Position numbers and translations under genes: made by a program
Part shown: positions 54,089 to 62,633 of the stretch, one piece after another
Layout of the letters: the number at the start of each line of letters is the position of its first letter
Numbering within the stretch: position 1 is the first letter of the stretch
Notes under the pieces: model-generated
What the model saw: only the letters and a program-made list of their open reading frames with translations
Database searches by the model: none
What the model was told of the DNA's origin: nothing
From: Pedobacter polaris
GTDB taxonomy: Bacteria; Bacteroidota; Bacteroidia; Sphingobacteriales; Sphingobacteriaceae
Direction: 5' to 3'
Assembly (NCBI RefSeq): GCF_005116505.1
Contig: NZ_SWBR01000001.1
Span: 1,240,001-1,304,000 of the forward strand
Length of the DNA: 64,000 nucleotides

Positions 54089-56206
54089 TTGGCCGATATT
54101 AAAGTTGCATTAGTTGGTAATCCAAATACCGGAAAATCTACCCTCTTTAATCTTTTAACTGGATTAAATCAAAAAATAGGAAATTTCCCTGGTATAACTG
54201 TAGATAAGAAAGTTGGTTTTTGTAAGCTTTCTACACATCAAACTGCAGAAATTATTGATCTTCCAGGAACTTATAGTTTGTATCCGAAAAGTAAGGATGA
54301 AAGCATCGTTTTTCAGGTATTAGCAGATAAAAATGATAGTAGTCATCCTGATGTTGTTGTTTTAGTTGCAGATGCCACCAATTTAAGACGTAATCTTTTG
54401 TTATGTTCTCAAGTTGCAGATTTAGGTTTGCCAATGCTTTTGGTGCTTAACATGACAGATATGGCCCGTAAAGAAGGCATCCATATCAACATAAATAAAC
54501 TTTCAGAAAGACTAGGCATTCAGGTGGTAGCCATGTCTGCCAGAAAAAATGATGGGCTAGATGTGCTCAAAAAAGCAATTTCCCATACTACGGCTATCAG
54601 TACTCAAATTACTGGAGTTGATGTGAAAGTTTTTGCCCCAGAAGCAATTGCAGAAGTTAAAGAAAAAATAAAAACCGATAATGATTATTATGCGTTGCAG
54701 GTTTTACATCAACATGAACACCTAGCTTTTTTTACTGAGGAAGAACAAAAAGAAATTGAAGCAATTGAAAAAACACATGTTTTTGAATCTTCAAAATTAC
54801 AAGGGGCAGAAACTATTGCTAGGTATAGGCATTTAAGTACTGTTTTAACAGACATTGTTTTTGATACAGGAGCAGAAAAGAAGTTTAAAGTAACGGATAG
54901 GTTAGATTCTATTTTAACCAATCGTTTTTGGGGCTTTTTAATTTTTATCTTGATCTTATTCTTCGTTTTTAATGCTATTTTCTCTTGGTCTGCATATCCA
55001 ATGGAATTGATAGAGAATGGATTTGTTTGGTTAACAGAATTTGGGCATGCACATTTACCTGCCGGAGTTTTAACAAACTTATTGTTAGACGGGGTGGTAG
55101 CAGGCTTGGGTGGCATTATCATTTTCATTCCTCAAATTGCTATTTTATTTGCCTTAATTTCCATTTTAGAAGATACCGGTTACATGGCTAGGGTTACTTT
55201 TATGATGGATAAAATCATGCGTAAATTTGGCTTAAGCGGTAAATCTGTTGTGCCAATGATTGGTGGAATTGCTTGTGCTGTTCCTTCTATTATGAGCGCT
55301 CGTAATATAGAGAGCTGGAAAGACAGAATTATCACCATTATGGTTACGCCTTTGGTAAGTTGCTCTGCGAGGTTACCTGTGTATACTTTATTAATTTCTT
55401 TGGTTGTACCTGATAAGATGATCTTTGGGATATTCAGTTTGCAAGGTTTAACATTAATGGCAATGTACGTTATTAGTATTTTGGCAGCAGTTCTAGTAGC
55501 ATTAGTAATGAAATTTATTATTAAAGCCAAAGAAAAATCATATTTCATAATGGAGTTGCCGGTGTATAGAATGCCAAGGTGGAAGAACGTTTTTTATACG
55601 ATGTATGAGAAATCTAAAACTTTTGTATTAGAAGCAGGTAAGGTAATTATTGCGATTTCAATTGTTTTATGGGTTTTGGCAACTTATGGGCCAGGTAAGA
55701 GATTTGATGCGATTGAGAAGAAGTATGCAGCTATTGAAAGCTCTTCAAAAGATAGTGTTCAGTTGGCTTCATTAGAAAGAGACAAGGCTGCAGAAAAGCT
55801 GGAAAATTCTTACGCAGGTATTTTAGGCCAGTCTATTGAACCTGCTATAAAACCGCTAGGTTTTGATTGGAAGATAGGGATTGCCCTAATTACTTCTTTT
55901 GCGGCTCGGGAAGCATTTGTAGGTACGATGTCTACCATTTATAGTGTAGATAATGGTGATGAACAGACAGCGACTATTCGTAATAAAATGAGAGATGCTA
56001 AAAATTCTGAGACAGGGCTTCCTGTATTTACTTTCGCAACTTCACTTTCGTTAATGCTATTTTATGCTTTTGCAATGCAATGTATGAGTACTGTTGCTGT
56101 TGTTTACCGTGAAACTAAGTCATGGAAATGGCCGATCATTCAATTAGTTTACATGACTGCTATGGCTTATGTAGCTAGTTTAATTGCTTATCAGTTCTTA
56201 AAATAA
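54089..56206 (+). CDS. feoB: Ferrous iron transporter B
   Basis: A 705-residue inner-membrane Fe(II) transporter with an N-terminal G-protein domain: G1 GNPNTGKST (residues 10-18), NFPGITVDKK (G2 region), DLPGTYSL (G3), LNMTD (G4). After a GDI-like helical domain, the gate/nucleoside-recognition membrane part follows, with GFIIFIPQI-like and SCSARLPVYTLLI segments. The start is a TTG at 54089 immediately after feoA. No feoC is visible. Full length. Confidence 0.96.
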   Translation: MADIKVALVGNPNTGKSTLFNLLTGLNQKIGNFPGITVDKKVGFCKLSTHQTAEIIDLPGTYSLYPKSKDESIVFQVLADKNDSSHPDVVVLVADATNLRRNLLLCSQVADLGLPMLLVLNMTDMARKEGIHININKLSERLGIQVVAMSARKNDGLDVLKKAISHTTAISTQITGVDVKVFAPEAIAEVKEKIKTDNDYYALQVLHQHEHLAFFTEEEQKEIEAIEKTHVFESSKLQGAETIARYRHLSTVLTDIVFDTGAEKKFKVTDRLDSILTNRFWGFLIFILILFFVFNAIFSWSAYPMELIENGFVWLTEFGHAHLPAGVLTNLLLDGVVAGLGGIIIFIPQIAILFALISILEDTGYMARVTFMMDKIMRKFGLSGKSVVPMIGGIACAVPSIMSARNIESWKDRIITIMVTPLVSCSARLPVYTLLISLVVPDKMIFGIFSLQGLTLMAMYVISILAAVLVALVMKFIIKAKEKSYFIMELPVYRMPRWKNVFYTMYEKSKTFVLEAGKVIIAISIVLWVLATYGPGKRFDAIEKKYAAIESSSKDSVQLASLERDKAAEKLENSYAGILGQSIEPAIKPLGFDWKIGIALITSFAAREAFVGTMSTIYSVDNGDEQTATIRNKMRDAKNSETGLPVFTFATSLSLMLFYAFAMQCMSTVAVVYRETKSWKWPIIQLVYMTAMAYVASLIAYQFLK

Positions 56207-56222
56207 TTAGTAGATTTGCTTT

Positions 56223-56834
56223 GTGGATAAAGTTGATGTTTTAGCACAATATATGCCTGCACCAGCAGCTCCAATCATTTCGAAATGGATTGATTATTTT
56301 CAATGTGAATTTAAGATTTCTAAAAATAGAACTACAAAACTTGGTGATTATCGACATCCTTTTAAAGATAAAGGGCATAAAATTTCTGTCAACAATGATC
56401 TAAATCAATACGCTTTTTTGGTTACTACTGTACATGAATTTGCACATTTGCTAACGTGGAATGACCATAAAAACAAAGCTAAACCTCATGGGATAGAATG
56501 GAAAAACAATTTTAAAAGAATGATGAATCCTTTCTTTGAAATACAAGTTTTTCCTCCAGATATCCATCAAACAATAATTAAATACCTAAATAATCCAGCA
56601 GCGTCTAGTTGTACAGACTTAACATTAGCAAGAGCATTAAAAAAGTACGATATAAATTTAGCAACCAATAGGATAGAAGAACTGCCATTAAACACAGTCT
56701 TTACCTTAAAGGATGGCAGAAAATTTAAAAAAGGAGAAAGAATTAGAAAACGTTATAGATGTGTTTGTCTAGATAACGGGAATATCTATCTATTTAATCC
56801 ACTTGCAGAGGTGTTGCTAGCAACAGGAACATAA
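56223..56834 (+). CDS. SprT-like zinc metallopeptidase domain protein
   Basis: A 203-residue cytoplasmic protein. The HExxH zinc motif is HEFAH (71-75, in VTTVHEFAHLLTW) with a likely third ligand His89 in KPHGIEWKN. This is the SprT/Spartan-type core; Spartan relatives cleave DNA-protein crosslinks, but many bacterial SprT proteins are uncharacterised. A C-terminal KKGERIRKRYRCVCLDNGNI segment resembles a zinc-ribbon remnant with only two Cys. Starts at GTG 16 nt after feoB; the end overlaps the convergent lipoprotein gene by 49 nt. Confidence 0.85.
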   Translation: MDKVDVLAQYMPAPAAPIISKWIDYFQCEFKISKNRTTKLGDYRHPFKDKGHKISVNNDLNQYAFLVTTVHEFAHLLTWNDHKNKAKPHGIEWKNNFKRMMNPFFEIQVFPPDIHQTIIKYLNNPAASSCTDLTLARALKKYDINLATNRIEELPLNTVFTLKDGRKFKKGERIRKRYRCVCLDNGNIYLFNPLAEVLLATGT

Positions 56835-57601
56835 ACAGCTTCTTTATCTTCAACAATCCATTTGATAGCTAATTTTTGATCTTTAAAATCTATAGGGTTG
56901 TTCAATAAGCTATCAATATACTGATCCTTATTTTTTACGAGAATGCTTGCTGTATAACTATTTTGGTTTTTACTTTTTAGAACAATATATCTACTATCGG
57001 GGTAGGTAGTTATATTCTCAAAAACCATTTCAAACTTATCCGAGCCATTTAAAACCTCATTTAAAGTTTTTACATTTTCTAGGAAAGTCTTATCTGCCTT
57101 ATTATTCAAACTTAGTGGTACGTCAATGTATGGTAGTGAGTTAATGGCATCGTTTGATGAGGCTGTCCTTCTTTCTATTTTAAAAACGGTATTACTACGT
57201 AGAAAAGTTCTGCTATTTTTAATAATTAATCCATCATCATTTGAAAGTTCATTCTTAACCTTTTCTAAAATCAAACTATCATTTCTAAAGTAATACTCTT
57301 TTAGGCTATTGCTAGCTGCCCCATTATAGGCATGTTCGGTTATTAAAACTGTTTTGCCATTTTCTATGTATTTCTCTACATAAAATGATAAGTCTCCAAT
57401 CATGTAAACTAAACTAGTACTTTTTGGTAATTTTAATAAGTTTTTATCTATTTGATCTGCATATTTTAAGATGGAAGCTGCAGTTAGATTAGTAGCGTAT
57501 TGATCTGTTAATTCTGCTTCAGGATGATCTGACTTGAATTTATTGCAGCCTAATAATGTACTAAAAGCACTGATTAAAACCAAAAAATATACACTTTTCA
57601 T
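56786..57601 (-). CDS. Hypothetical lipoprotein
   Basis: A 271-residue predicted lipoprotein (signal peptide ending STLLGC, Cys19). The mature part is acidic and beta-rich with no recognised motif. Segments such as GKTVLITEHAYNG and SLKEYYFRNDSLILEKVKNE suggest repeated antiparallel strands. It overlaps the SprT-like gene by 49 nt tail to tail. It lies downstream of the XRE gene on the same strand with a 55-nt gap on the far side, so its own promoter is probably there. Function is unknown. Confidence 0.72.
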   Translation of the reverse strand: MKSVYFLVLISAFSTLLGCNKFKSDHPEAELTDQYATNLTAASILKYADQIDKNLLKLPKSTSLVYMIGDLSFYVEKYIENGKTVLITEHAYNGAASNSLKEYYFRNDSLILEKVKNELSNDDGLIIKNSRTFLRSNTVFKIERRTASSNDAINSLPYIDVPLSLNNKADKTFLENVKTLNEVLNGSDKFEMVFENITTYPDSRYIVLKSKNQNSYTASILVKNKDQYIDSLLNNPIDFKDQKLAIKWIVEDKEAVYVPVASNTSASGLNR

Positions 57602-57656
57602 AACGCATCCATAAATTAGGTAACTTATGTATGCTTAGGCTATTATCGTGCCAAGG

Positions 57657-57926
57657 CTAAACTTTTGCTTTCGATTCTGCCATTAGAATGAATCTAGTTA
57701 CATCATTTTTAGAAATTATTTTTTGAGCTTCTACACACCTACCCATATATTCTAGATCCAATCCATATATGTTTGCTATTTCTTGGAGTCGCTTCACATC
57801 AACAGTAATTTTATCTGTTTCCCACTTGCAATAAGTACTGCGCTCAACATTAAGTATGTCTGCAATTTTTTGCTGTGTAGCCCCTTTTAAAGAACGTAGC
57901 TCTTTAAGTATAAATCCAATTTTCAT
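57657..57926 (-). CDS. XRE-family transcriptional regulator
   Basis: An 89-residue protein. Residues 5-60 form a Cro/CI-type helix-turn-helix (IGFILKELRSLKGATQQKIADILNVERSTYCKWETDKITVDVKRL), with a short helical extension at the C-terminus. It is divergent from the C39/VKOR fusion gene over 190 nt that contain operator-like repeats, making it the most likely local regulator of the peptide-export cluster. No ligand or sensor domain is present, so it may respond to an interacting protein or peptide. Confidence 0.9.
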   Translation of the reverse strand: MKIGFILKELRSLKGATQQKIADILNVERSTYCKWETDKITVDVKRLQEIANIYGLDLEYMGRCVEAQKIISKNDVTRFILMAESKAKV

Positions 57927-57992
57927 AAGTAGCGTAATTTTTAATTCGGGAGATTAATGCAAATTACAAATAAAAATATTTCATTTCCAACA

Positions 57993-58041
57993 TGTGATTA
58001 TAAATCACAAAATGTGAAAACAAATCACAAAAAAAATCACA
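57993..58041. promoter_or_regulatory. Two tandem TGTGA-N7-TCACA sites plus a half-site
   Basis: Site 1 is TGTGATTATAAATCACA (57993-58009), with perfect 7-nt arms. Site 2 is TGTGAAAACAAATCACA (58013-58029), centre to centre 20 bp. A further TCACA is at 58037-58041. Between them and the +strand gene lies a -7-like TAGGTTTA (58051-58058); on the other side a -7-like element for the XRE gene is at 57967-57974. The sites would overlap both -33 regions, fitting control by the neighbouring regulator. Confidence 0.55.
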
Positions 58042-58116
58042 CAAACATTTTAGGTTTATAAATGATGGTTTAGGATAATTTCTGCCATAAAAATTAACGT
58101 CGAAAAATATAATTAT

Positions 58117-59709
58117 ATGCTTAATCTTTTTAAAGCAAGGCAAAGTAACGCTGTTGCAATCGTACAACTATTATTAAAAGCCCTAAATATTAAAGTTAGT
58201 GATAGCACAATTAAAAACGCATTAGAAGATCATCCAGATTATCCGAGTTTGTTATCCATTAGTGATTGTTTAACAGAATGGTATGTTGCAAATGATGCTT
58301 ATCAAATTGACAAAGAAGATTATGACCCTTCTGATTTACAATTCCCCTTTATTGCTCATTTAAAAACAAATGGTGGTAATTATATATTAATAACTGCAAT
58401 CAAAGACCATCAAATTACCTATAGTAATGAAAAAGGAAAAAATGCTTTAATATCTGAAAACGATTTCTTAAAGGAGTGGTCTGGGGTAGCTTTACATGCT
58501 ACCAAAACTGATAAAAGTGGTGAAATCGGATATAATAACAATTACATTAAAGATATTTTTAGTAGGTTAAAATTACCTCTTTTAATCACCACCATTATTT
58601 TGGGGATATTATTAGCAATTGATTACCAAACAATCAATCCCAATTATGGGGTCTTATTATTTATAAAATTAACTGGGGTATTAACCAGTGTTCTTTTACT
58701 AATGCACAGCATTAATGCAAACAATCCATTAATACAAAACTTATGCAGTATGGGTAACAAAAATAACTGTAATGCTATTTTGAAATCAGAAGCTGCCAAG
58801 GTAACATCATGGTTAAGCTGGAGTGAGGTAGGTTATTTTTATTTTGTAGGCAGCTCTATATGTCTATTATTCTTACCTCTTTCTATATCAATTTTAGCAT
58901 GGCTAAATGTATTCGCTCTACCTTATACCATCTATTCTCTAAGTTACCAATACAGACATAAAAATTGGTGTGTATTGTGTTGCGCTGTTCAAGCAATTTT
59001 ATTGGGGGAATTTATACTCAATATTTTGTCAGATAACATTTTAAATTTTGAAATTTCAACTTATATTAAGATCATACCTTCTATTCTATTAGCATTCACA
59101 ATACCCATCTTAACTTGGGCAGTTATAAAACCTATGCTTTTAAAATCAGCACTAAGCAAACCTTTAAAACAACAACTTAAAAAGTTTAAGTACAATAGTG
59201 ATTTATTTAAACAAGTACTACAAAACCAAGCTAAATACAGTATTTCTAATGATTTGATGCCCATTACCTTAGGCAATCCTAATGCCGAGACGACCATCAC
59301 TATGGTCAGCAATCCATTTTGTGGTCCCTGTGCCAAGGCTCATCAAGTTCTTGATGGATGGCTAAGTTACAGGGATGATATTCAAGTAAAAATCATTTTT
59401 AGTACTGCAGACCACGATAACGATGAAAAAACAAAGGTTGCCAGACATATCAGTGCTTTAGGTCAGTTAAATGATGTGAAATTAGTAGAACAAGCACTTA
59501 ACGATTGGTATAATCAAAGCACTAAAAAATATGAAAATTGGGCACAGAAACATCCAATCAATTTTGATGGGGAATGGAATGAAGTAACAAAGAAACAAAA
59601 AGCTTGGTGTGATTTAACCGAAATCACTTTTACACCCACTATTTTGATAAATGGTTATAAACTTCCAGAACCTTATAGATTAGAAGACATTAAATATTTA
59701 TTAAATTAA
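58117..59709 (+). CDS. C39-like/VKOR/thioredoxin fusion protein
   Basis: A 530-residue membrane protein in three parts. Residues 1-140 resemble a C39 peptidase domain without the catalytic DCG motif; the expected His segment reads GGNYILI. Residues about 155-345 form a VKOR domain with five or so helices; loop Cys210 and Cys218 (LCSMGNKNNC) and the quinone-reducing CxxC Cys285-Cys288 (CVLC) are present. Residues about 375-530 form a thioredoxin-like domain with CGPC-type FCGPC, Cys402 and Cys405. It should form disulfides and pass electrons to quinone at the membrane. It lies upstream of the C39 exporter gene. Confidence 0.87.
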   Translation: MLNLFKARQSNAVAIVQLLLKALNIKVSDSTIKNALEDHPDYPSLLSISDCLTEWYVANDAYQIDKEDYDPSDLQFPFIAHLKTNGGNYILITAIKDHQITYSNEKGKNALISENDFLKEWSGVALHATKTDKSGEIGYNNNYIKDIFSRLKLPLLITTIILGILLAIDYQTINPNYGVLLFIKLTGVLTSVLLLMHSINANNPLIQNLCSMGNKNNCNAILKSEAAKVTSWLSWSEVGYFYFVGSSICLLFLPLSISILAWLNVFALPYTIYSLSYQYRHKNWCVLCCAVQAILLGEFILNILSDNILNFEISTYIKIIPSILLAFTIPILTWAVIKPMLLKSALSKPLKQQLKKFKYNSDLFKQVLQNQAKYSISNDLMPITLGNPNAETTITMVSNPFCGPCAKAHQVLDGWLSYRDDIQVKIIFSTADHDNDEKTKVARHISALGQLNDVKLVEQALNDWYNQSTKKYENWAQKHPINFDGEWNEVTKKQKAWCDLTEITFTPTILINGYKLPEPYRLEDIKYLLN

Positions 59710-59719
59710 TAGTAAAATC

Positions 59720-59731
59720 TTTTGTACAAAA
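59720..59731. promoter_or_regulatory. 12-bp perfect palindrome TTTTGTACAAAA
   Basis: A perfect palindrome in the gap after the fusion gene, 8 nt before a possible 23-aa reading frame. It also contains a TTTG that could act as -33. Its role is unknown; a regulator site is possible. Confidence 0.3.
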
Positions 59732-59738
59732 AGGCAGC

Positions 59739-59810
59739 ATGATTTGGAATGAAACTACCCCAACAGCTAGTATCGACGTACATCGCTACTGCTTAAGTAA
59801 ACCTGCGTGA
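59739..59810 (+). CDS. Possible 23-aa peptide ORF in the exporter gap
   Basis: ATG at 59739, TGA at 59810; product MIWNETTPTASIDVHRYCLS plus KPA. There is no signal or double-glycine leader and no clear promoter. It may be a leader peptide, a non-coding coincidence, or a remnant. The remaining gap to 59938 shows no other candidate gene. Confidence 0.15.
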   Translation: MIWNETTPTASIDVHRYCLSKPA

Positions 59811-59938
59811 AGGATTACTAAAACTTAAACATTCAAATTATGAACAGCTCTTAATACAAGAATAAAATACTGTATTTTACAGTCAAAATAGCCATTTAAA
59901 AATTGCTCTAATAATTTAGCTTAATGAGCTAAAACATA

Positions 59939-62155
59939 ATGACATACAAATTTTTTATAATACCTTTGAAAAAAAACTTCCCCTTTTACAAGCAACCAGA
60001 CCAAATGGACTGTGGGCCAACCTGTCTTCGCATGGTTGCCAAACATTATGGCAAAAACTTTAGTATACAACAGTTAAGGGAAATCTCGGGAATTAACAGA
60101 GAAGGGGTTTCACTTTTGGGCATTAGCGAGGCTGCAGAAAAAATTGGATTTAGAACTACAGGTAGTAGACTAAGTCTTGCTCAAGTAAATGAAATTGAAT
60201 TACCTAGCATTTTACATTGGGATCAAAACCATTTTGTAGTCTTATACAAAATAAAGAATGGGATTTACCATGTTGCAGATCCAGCGAAGGGCTTAATCAA
60301 GTATAAAACGGAAGAATTTGTCACGCACTGGTTAAGCACATACAATAATAGCCATAGACAAGGCATTGCCTTGGTATTATCTCCTACTCCTGAATTATAT
60401 ATACAAGAGGGGGATAAAACAGAAGGCATTAATTTTGCTTATTTACTACGCTATCTTTATCGTTATAAACAATTGGTATCACAGTTATTTGTCGGATTAG
60501 GCGTAGGCAGCTTATTACAATTAATTGTTCCTTTCCTTACACAATCAATTGTAGATATAGGTATTAATACCAGAAATCTTAATTTCATCTATATCATCCT
60601 GATTGCACAGACGATGTTGTTTGTAGGCAGAATGAGTGTAGAGTTTATCCGTTCATGGATTTTGTTACATATCAGTACAAGGATTAACATTTCAATCCTT
60701 ACTGATTTTTTGATCAAGTTGATGAAATTGCCCATGAGCTTTTTCGATGCAAAGATGACAGGGGATATCATGCAAAGGATGAACGATCAAAAACGGATTG
60801 AGAGCTTCTTGACCGGTAGCACACTGAACATCATTTTTTCCATGTTTAATCTAATTATCTTTACAGGTGTATTAGCTTATTACAACATCAATATTTTTTT
60901 TATCTTTTTGCTGAGTAGCGTAATTTATTCCCTATGGGTAATTGCATTCTTAAAAAAGAGACGCGATCTGGATTTTAAGCGTTTCGATATTTCCTCCAAA
61001 AACCAAAGTAGCATTGTACAACTGATTGGTGGTATGCAGGAGATCAAACTTAATAATTGCGAGCAACAAAAACGTTGGGAATGGGAAAGATTACAGGCAG
61101 GGCTTTTTAAATACAGTATAAAGAGTTTATCACTAGGGCAAATTCAACAGGCTGGTACTTTTTTTATTAATGAGGGCAAGAATATTATCATTACCTTTTT
61201 AGTAGCCAAATCTGTTATAGATGGGCAATTAACCCTTGGCGGTATGATGGCCATACAATATATTGTAGGTCAGGTTAACAGTCCAATTGAACAGTTATTA
61301 GGCTTTATTCAACAGCTTCAGGATGCAAAGATCAGCTTGGAGAGGTTAAATGAAATACATCAAATGGATGATGAGGAACCAGTAGACAAAACTTTTTTAA
61401 AGGAGTTGCCCACCAATAAGAGCATTAGCATTCATAACCTAAGTTTTACCTACCCAGGGGCAGGCAACGAACCTGTTTTAAGAGGCATTAACTTAGATAT
61501 TCCCGAAGGGAAAACCACTGCCATTGTGGGTATGAGTGGTAGTGGCAAGACTACCATTCTAAAGCTATTGTTGCGCTTTTATAACCCGCAAAAGGGCGAA
61601 TTAAAAGTAGGTGCCACACATTTAGATCAAATTGGTTACCGTTATTGGCGAGGCAAATGCGGCACTGTAATGCAAGATGGTTTTATCTTTTCTGATACCA
61701 TTGCTAAAAACATTGCGGTGGTTGACGAATATCCAGATATAGAAAAATTGAGACATGCGGTTAAAATGGCTAACATTGATGATTTAATTGATGGGTTACC
61801 ACTCGGATTAAATACCAAAATTGGAGCAGAAGGAAACGGAATTAGCCAAGGACAAAAACAAAGGATTTTAATTGCTAGGGCTGTCTACAAAAATCCGGAG
61901 TACATCTTTTTTGATGAGGCCACTAACTCGCTTGATGCCAACAATGAAAGTATTATTATGCAAAACCTAGAAAAATTCTTTAGGGGTAAAACTGTCGTAG
62001 TAGTTGCTCATAGGCTGAGTACAGTGAGAAATGCTGATAATATTGTAGTGTTAGATAAAGGGGTAATCATAGAACAAGGCACCCATACTCAACTTACACA
62101 CAATAAGGGAGAATATTATCAGCTGGTAAAAAACCAGTTAGAATTGGGCGAATAA
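59939..62155 (+). CDS. Peptidase C39-containing ABC exporter (PCAT)
   Basis: A 738-residue transporter that cuts a double-glycine leader and exports the peptide. The N-terminal C39 protease has Gln19, Cys25 (QPDQMDCGPTC), His98 (WDQNHFVVLYKI) and Asp114 (VADPAKG), a complete catalytic set. It is followed by a six-helix membrane domain (about 165-440) and an ABC ATPase with Walker A GMSGSGKT (531-538), an ISQGQKQR signature and Walker B YIFFDEATN. Its likely substrate is the 68-aa peptide downstream, and its adaptor the HlyD protein further on. Confidence 0.95.
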   Translation: MTYKFFIIPLKKNFPFYKQPDQMDCGPTCLRMVAKHYGKNFSIQQLREISGINREGVSLLGISEAAEKIGFRTTGSRLSLAQVNEIELPSILHWDQNHFVVLYKIKNGIYHVADPAKGLIKYKTEEFVTHWLSTYNNSHRQGIALVLSPTPELYIQEGDKTEGINFAYLLRYLYRYKQLVSQLFVGLGVGSLLQLIVPFLTQSIVDIGINTRNLNFIYIILIAQTMLFVGRMSVEFIRSWILLHISTRINISILTDFLIKLMKLPMSFFDAKMTGDIMQRMNDQKRIESFLTGSTLNIIFSMFNLIIFTGVLAYYNINIFFIFLLSSVIYSLWVIAFLKKRRDLDFKRFDISSKNQSSIVQLIGGMQEIKLNNCEQQKRWEWERLQAGLFKYSIKSLSLGQIQQAGTFFINEGKNIIITFLVAKSVIDGQLTLGGMMAIQYIVGQVNSPIEQLLGFIQQLQDAKISLERLNEIHQMDDEEPVDKTFLKELPTNKSISIHNLSFTYPGAGNEPVLRGINLDIPEGKTTAIVGMSGSGKTTILKLLLRFYNPQKGELKVGATHLDQIGYRYWRGKCGTVMQDGFIFSDTIAKNIAVVDEYPDIEKLRHAVKMANIDDLIDGLPLGLNTKIGAEGNGISQGQKQRILIARAVYKNPEYIFFDEATNSLDANNESIIMQNLEKFFRGKTVVVVAHRLSTVRNADNIVVLDKGVIIEQGTHTQLTHNKGEYYQLVKNQLELGE

Positions 62156-62224
62156 ATAAAATTAAAAACAATAAATTGAATGTTAACCTAAATTAAAAAA
62201 TCGCAAATATAAAATTTTAAAACA

Positions 62225-62278
62225 GTTCAGCCACCCAAGGGGGTAGCTGAACTAGGTAAAACCTACAAGCCCGTAGGT
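62225..62278 (+). other. Tandem hairpins in the leader of the precursor-peptide gene
   Basis: Hairpin 1: GTTCAGC (62225-62231) with GCTGAAC (62246-62252), plus inner ACCC/GGGT (one mismatch), 28 nt in all. Hairpin 2: ACCTAC (62261-62266) with GTAGGT (62273-62278). An alternative pairing, TAGGT (62253-62257) with ACCTA (62261-62265), excludes hairpin 2. No T-run follows, so it is not a plain terminator. The GC content stands out from the AT-rich surroundings. Confidence 0.5.
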
Positions 62279-62365
62279 ATGCTCACCAAAGTGGCAAACA
62301 GAAATTAATCAATTGCAAAACTAACTTTTTTAACTGTTTTTGAATGTAAAAAACAGTAATTACAA

Positions 62366-62572
62366 ATGAATAAACATAATATTTTAAGTAAAAATGAAAT
62401 GAAAAATGTATTTGGTGGTGGTTGTCCAGCATGGTATCAATCTCAATGCTTGCAACAAGCAGCTAGTGAACCATCATCTGGTGATCCGATAGAAGATGAT
62501 ATCATATTTAATTTGATATTAGAAACCTGTTTGCGAGAGTGGGATTCTAATCCTGATAATAACCCCTCATAA
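62366..62572 (+). CDS. Double-glycine leader precursor peptide, cysteine-containing
   Basis: A 68-residue peptide. Leader MNKHNILSKNEMKNVFGG fits LSxxEMxxVxGG, the consensus cut by C39 proteases after Gly18. The 50-residue core has Cys20, Cys28 and Cys55, two Trp (23 and 59), and is strongly acidic (nine Asp/Glu, one Arg, no Lys). No maturation enzyme for lanthionine or radical-SAM chemistry is adjacent; the VKOR/thioredoxin fusion could form a disulfide. The ATG at 62366 leaves exactly the leader expected. It may be a bacteriocin-like or signalling peptide. Confidence 0.8.
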   Translation: MNKHNILSKNEMKNVFGGGCPAWYQSQCLQQAASEPSSGDPIEDDIIFNLILETCLREWDSNPDNNPS

Positions 62573-62633
62573 TTAAAATGACAGATCAGTTTTTTCAATT
62601 GGTCTGTCTTAATTCCTTACAAAAGAATATTTT

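Noticed and set aside
57993-58029. CRP-type binding sites
   Set aside because: The half-sites match CRP, but the spacer is 7 rather than 6 nt and a dedicated XRE regulator is adjacent, so CRP is less likely.
57993-58041. CRISPR-like repeats
   Set aside because: Units are 17 bp and 3-nt spaced with no unique spacers and no cas genes.
62225-62252. Terminator of the C39 exporter gene
   Set aside because: The stem is strong but is followed by TAGGTAAAAC, without a T-run.
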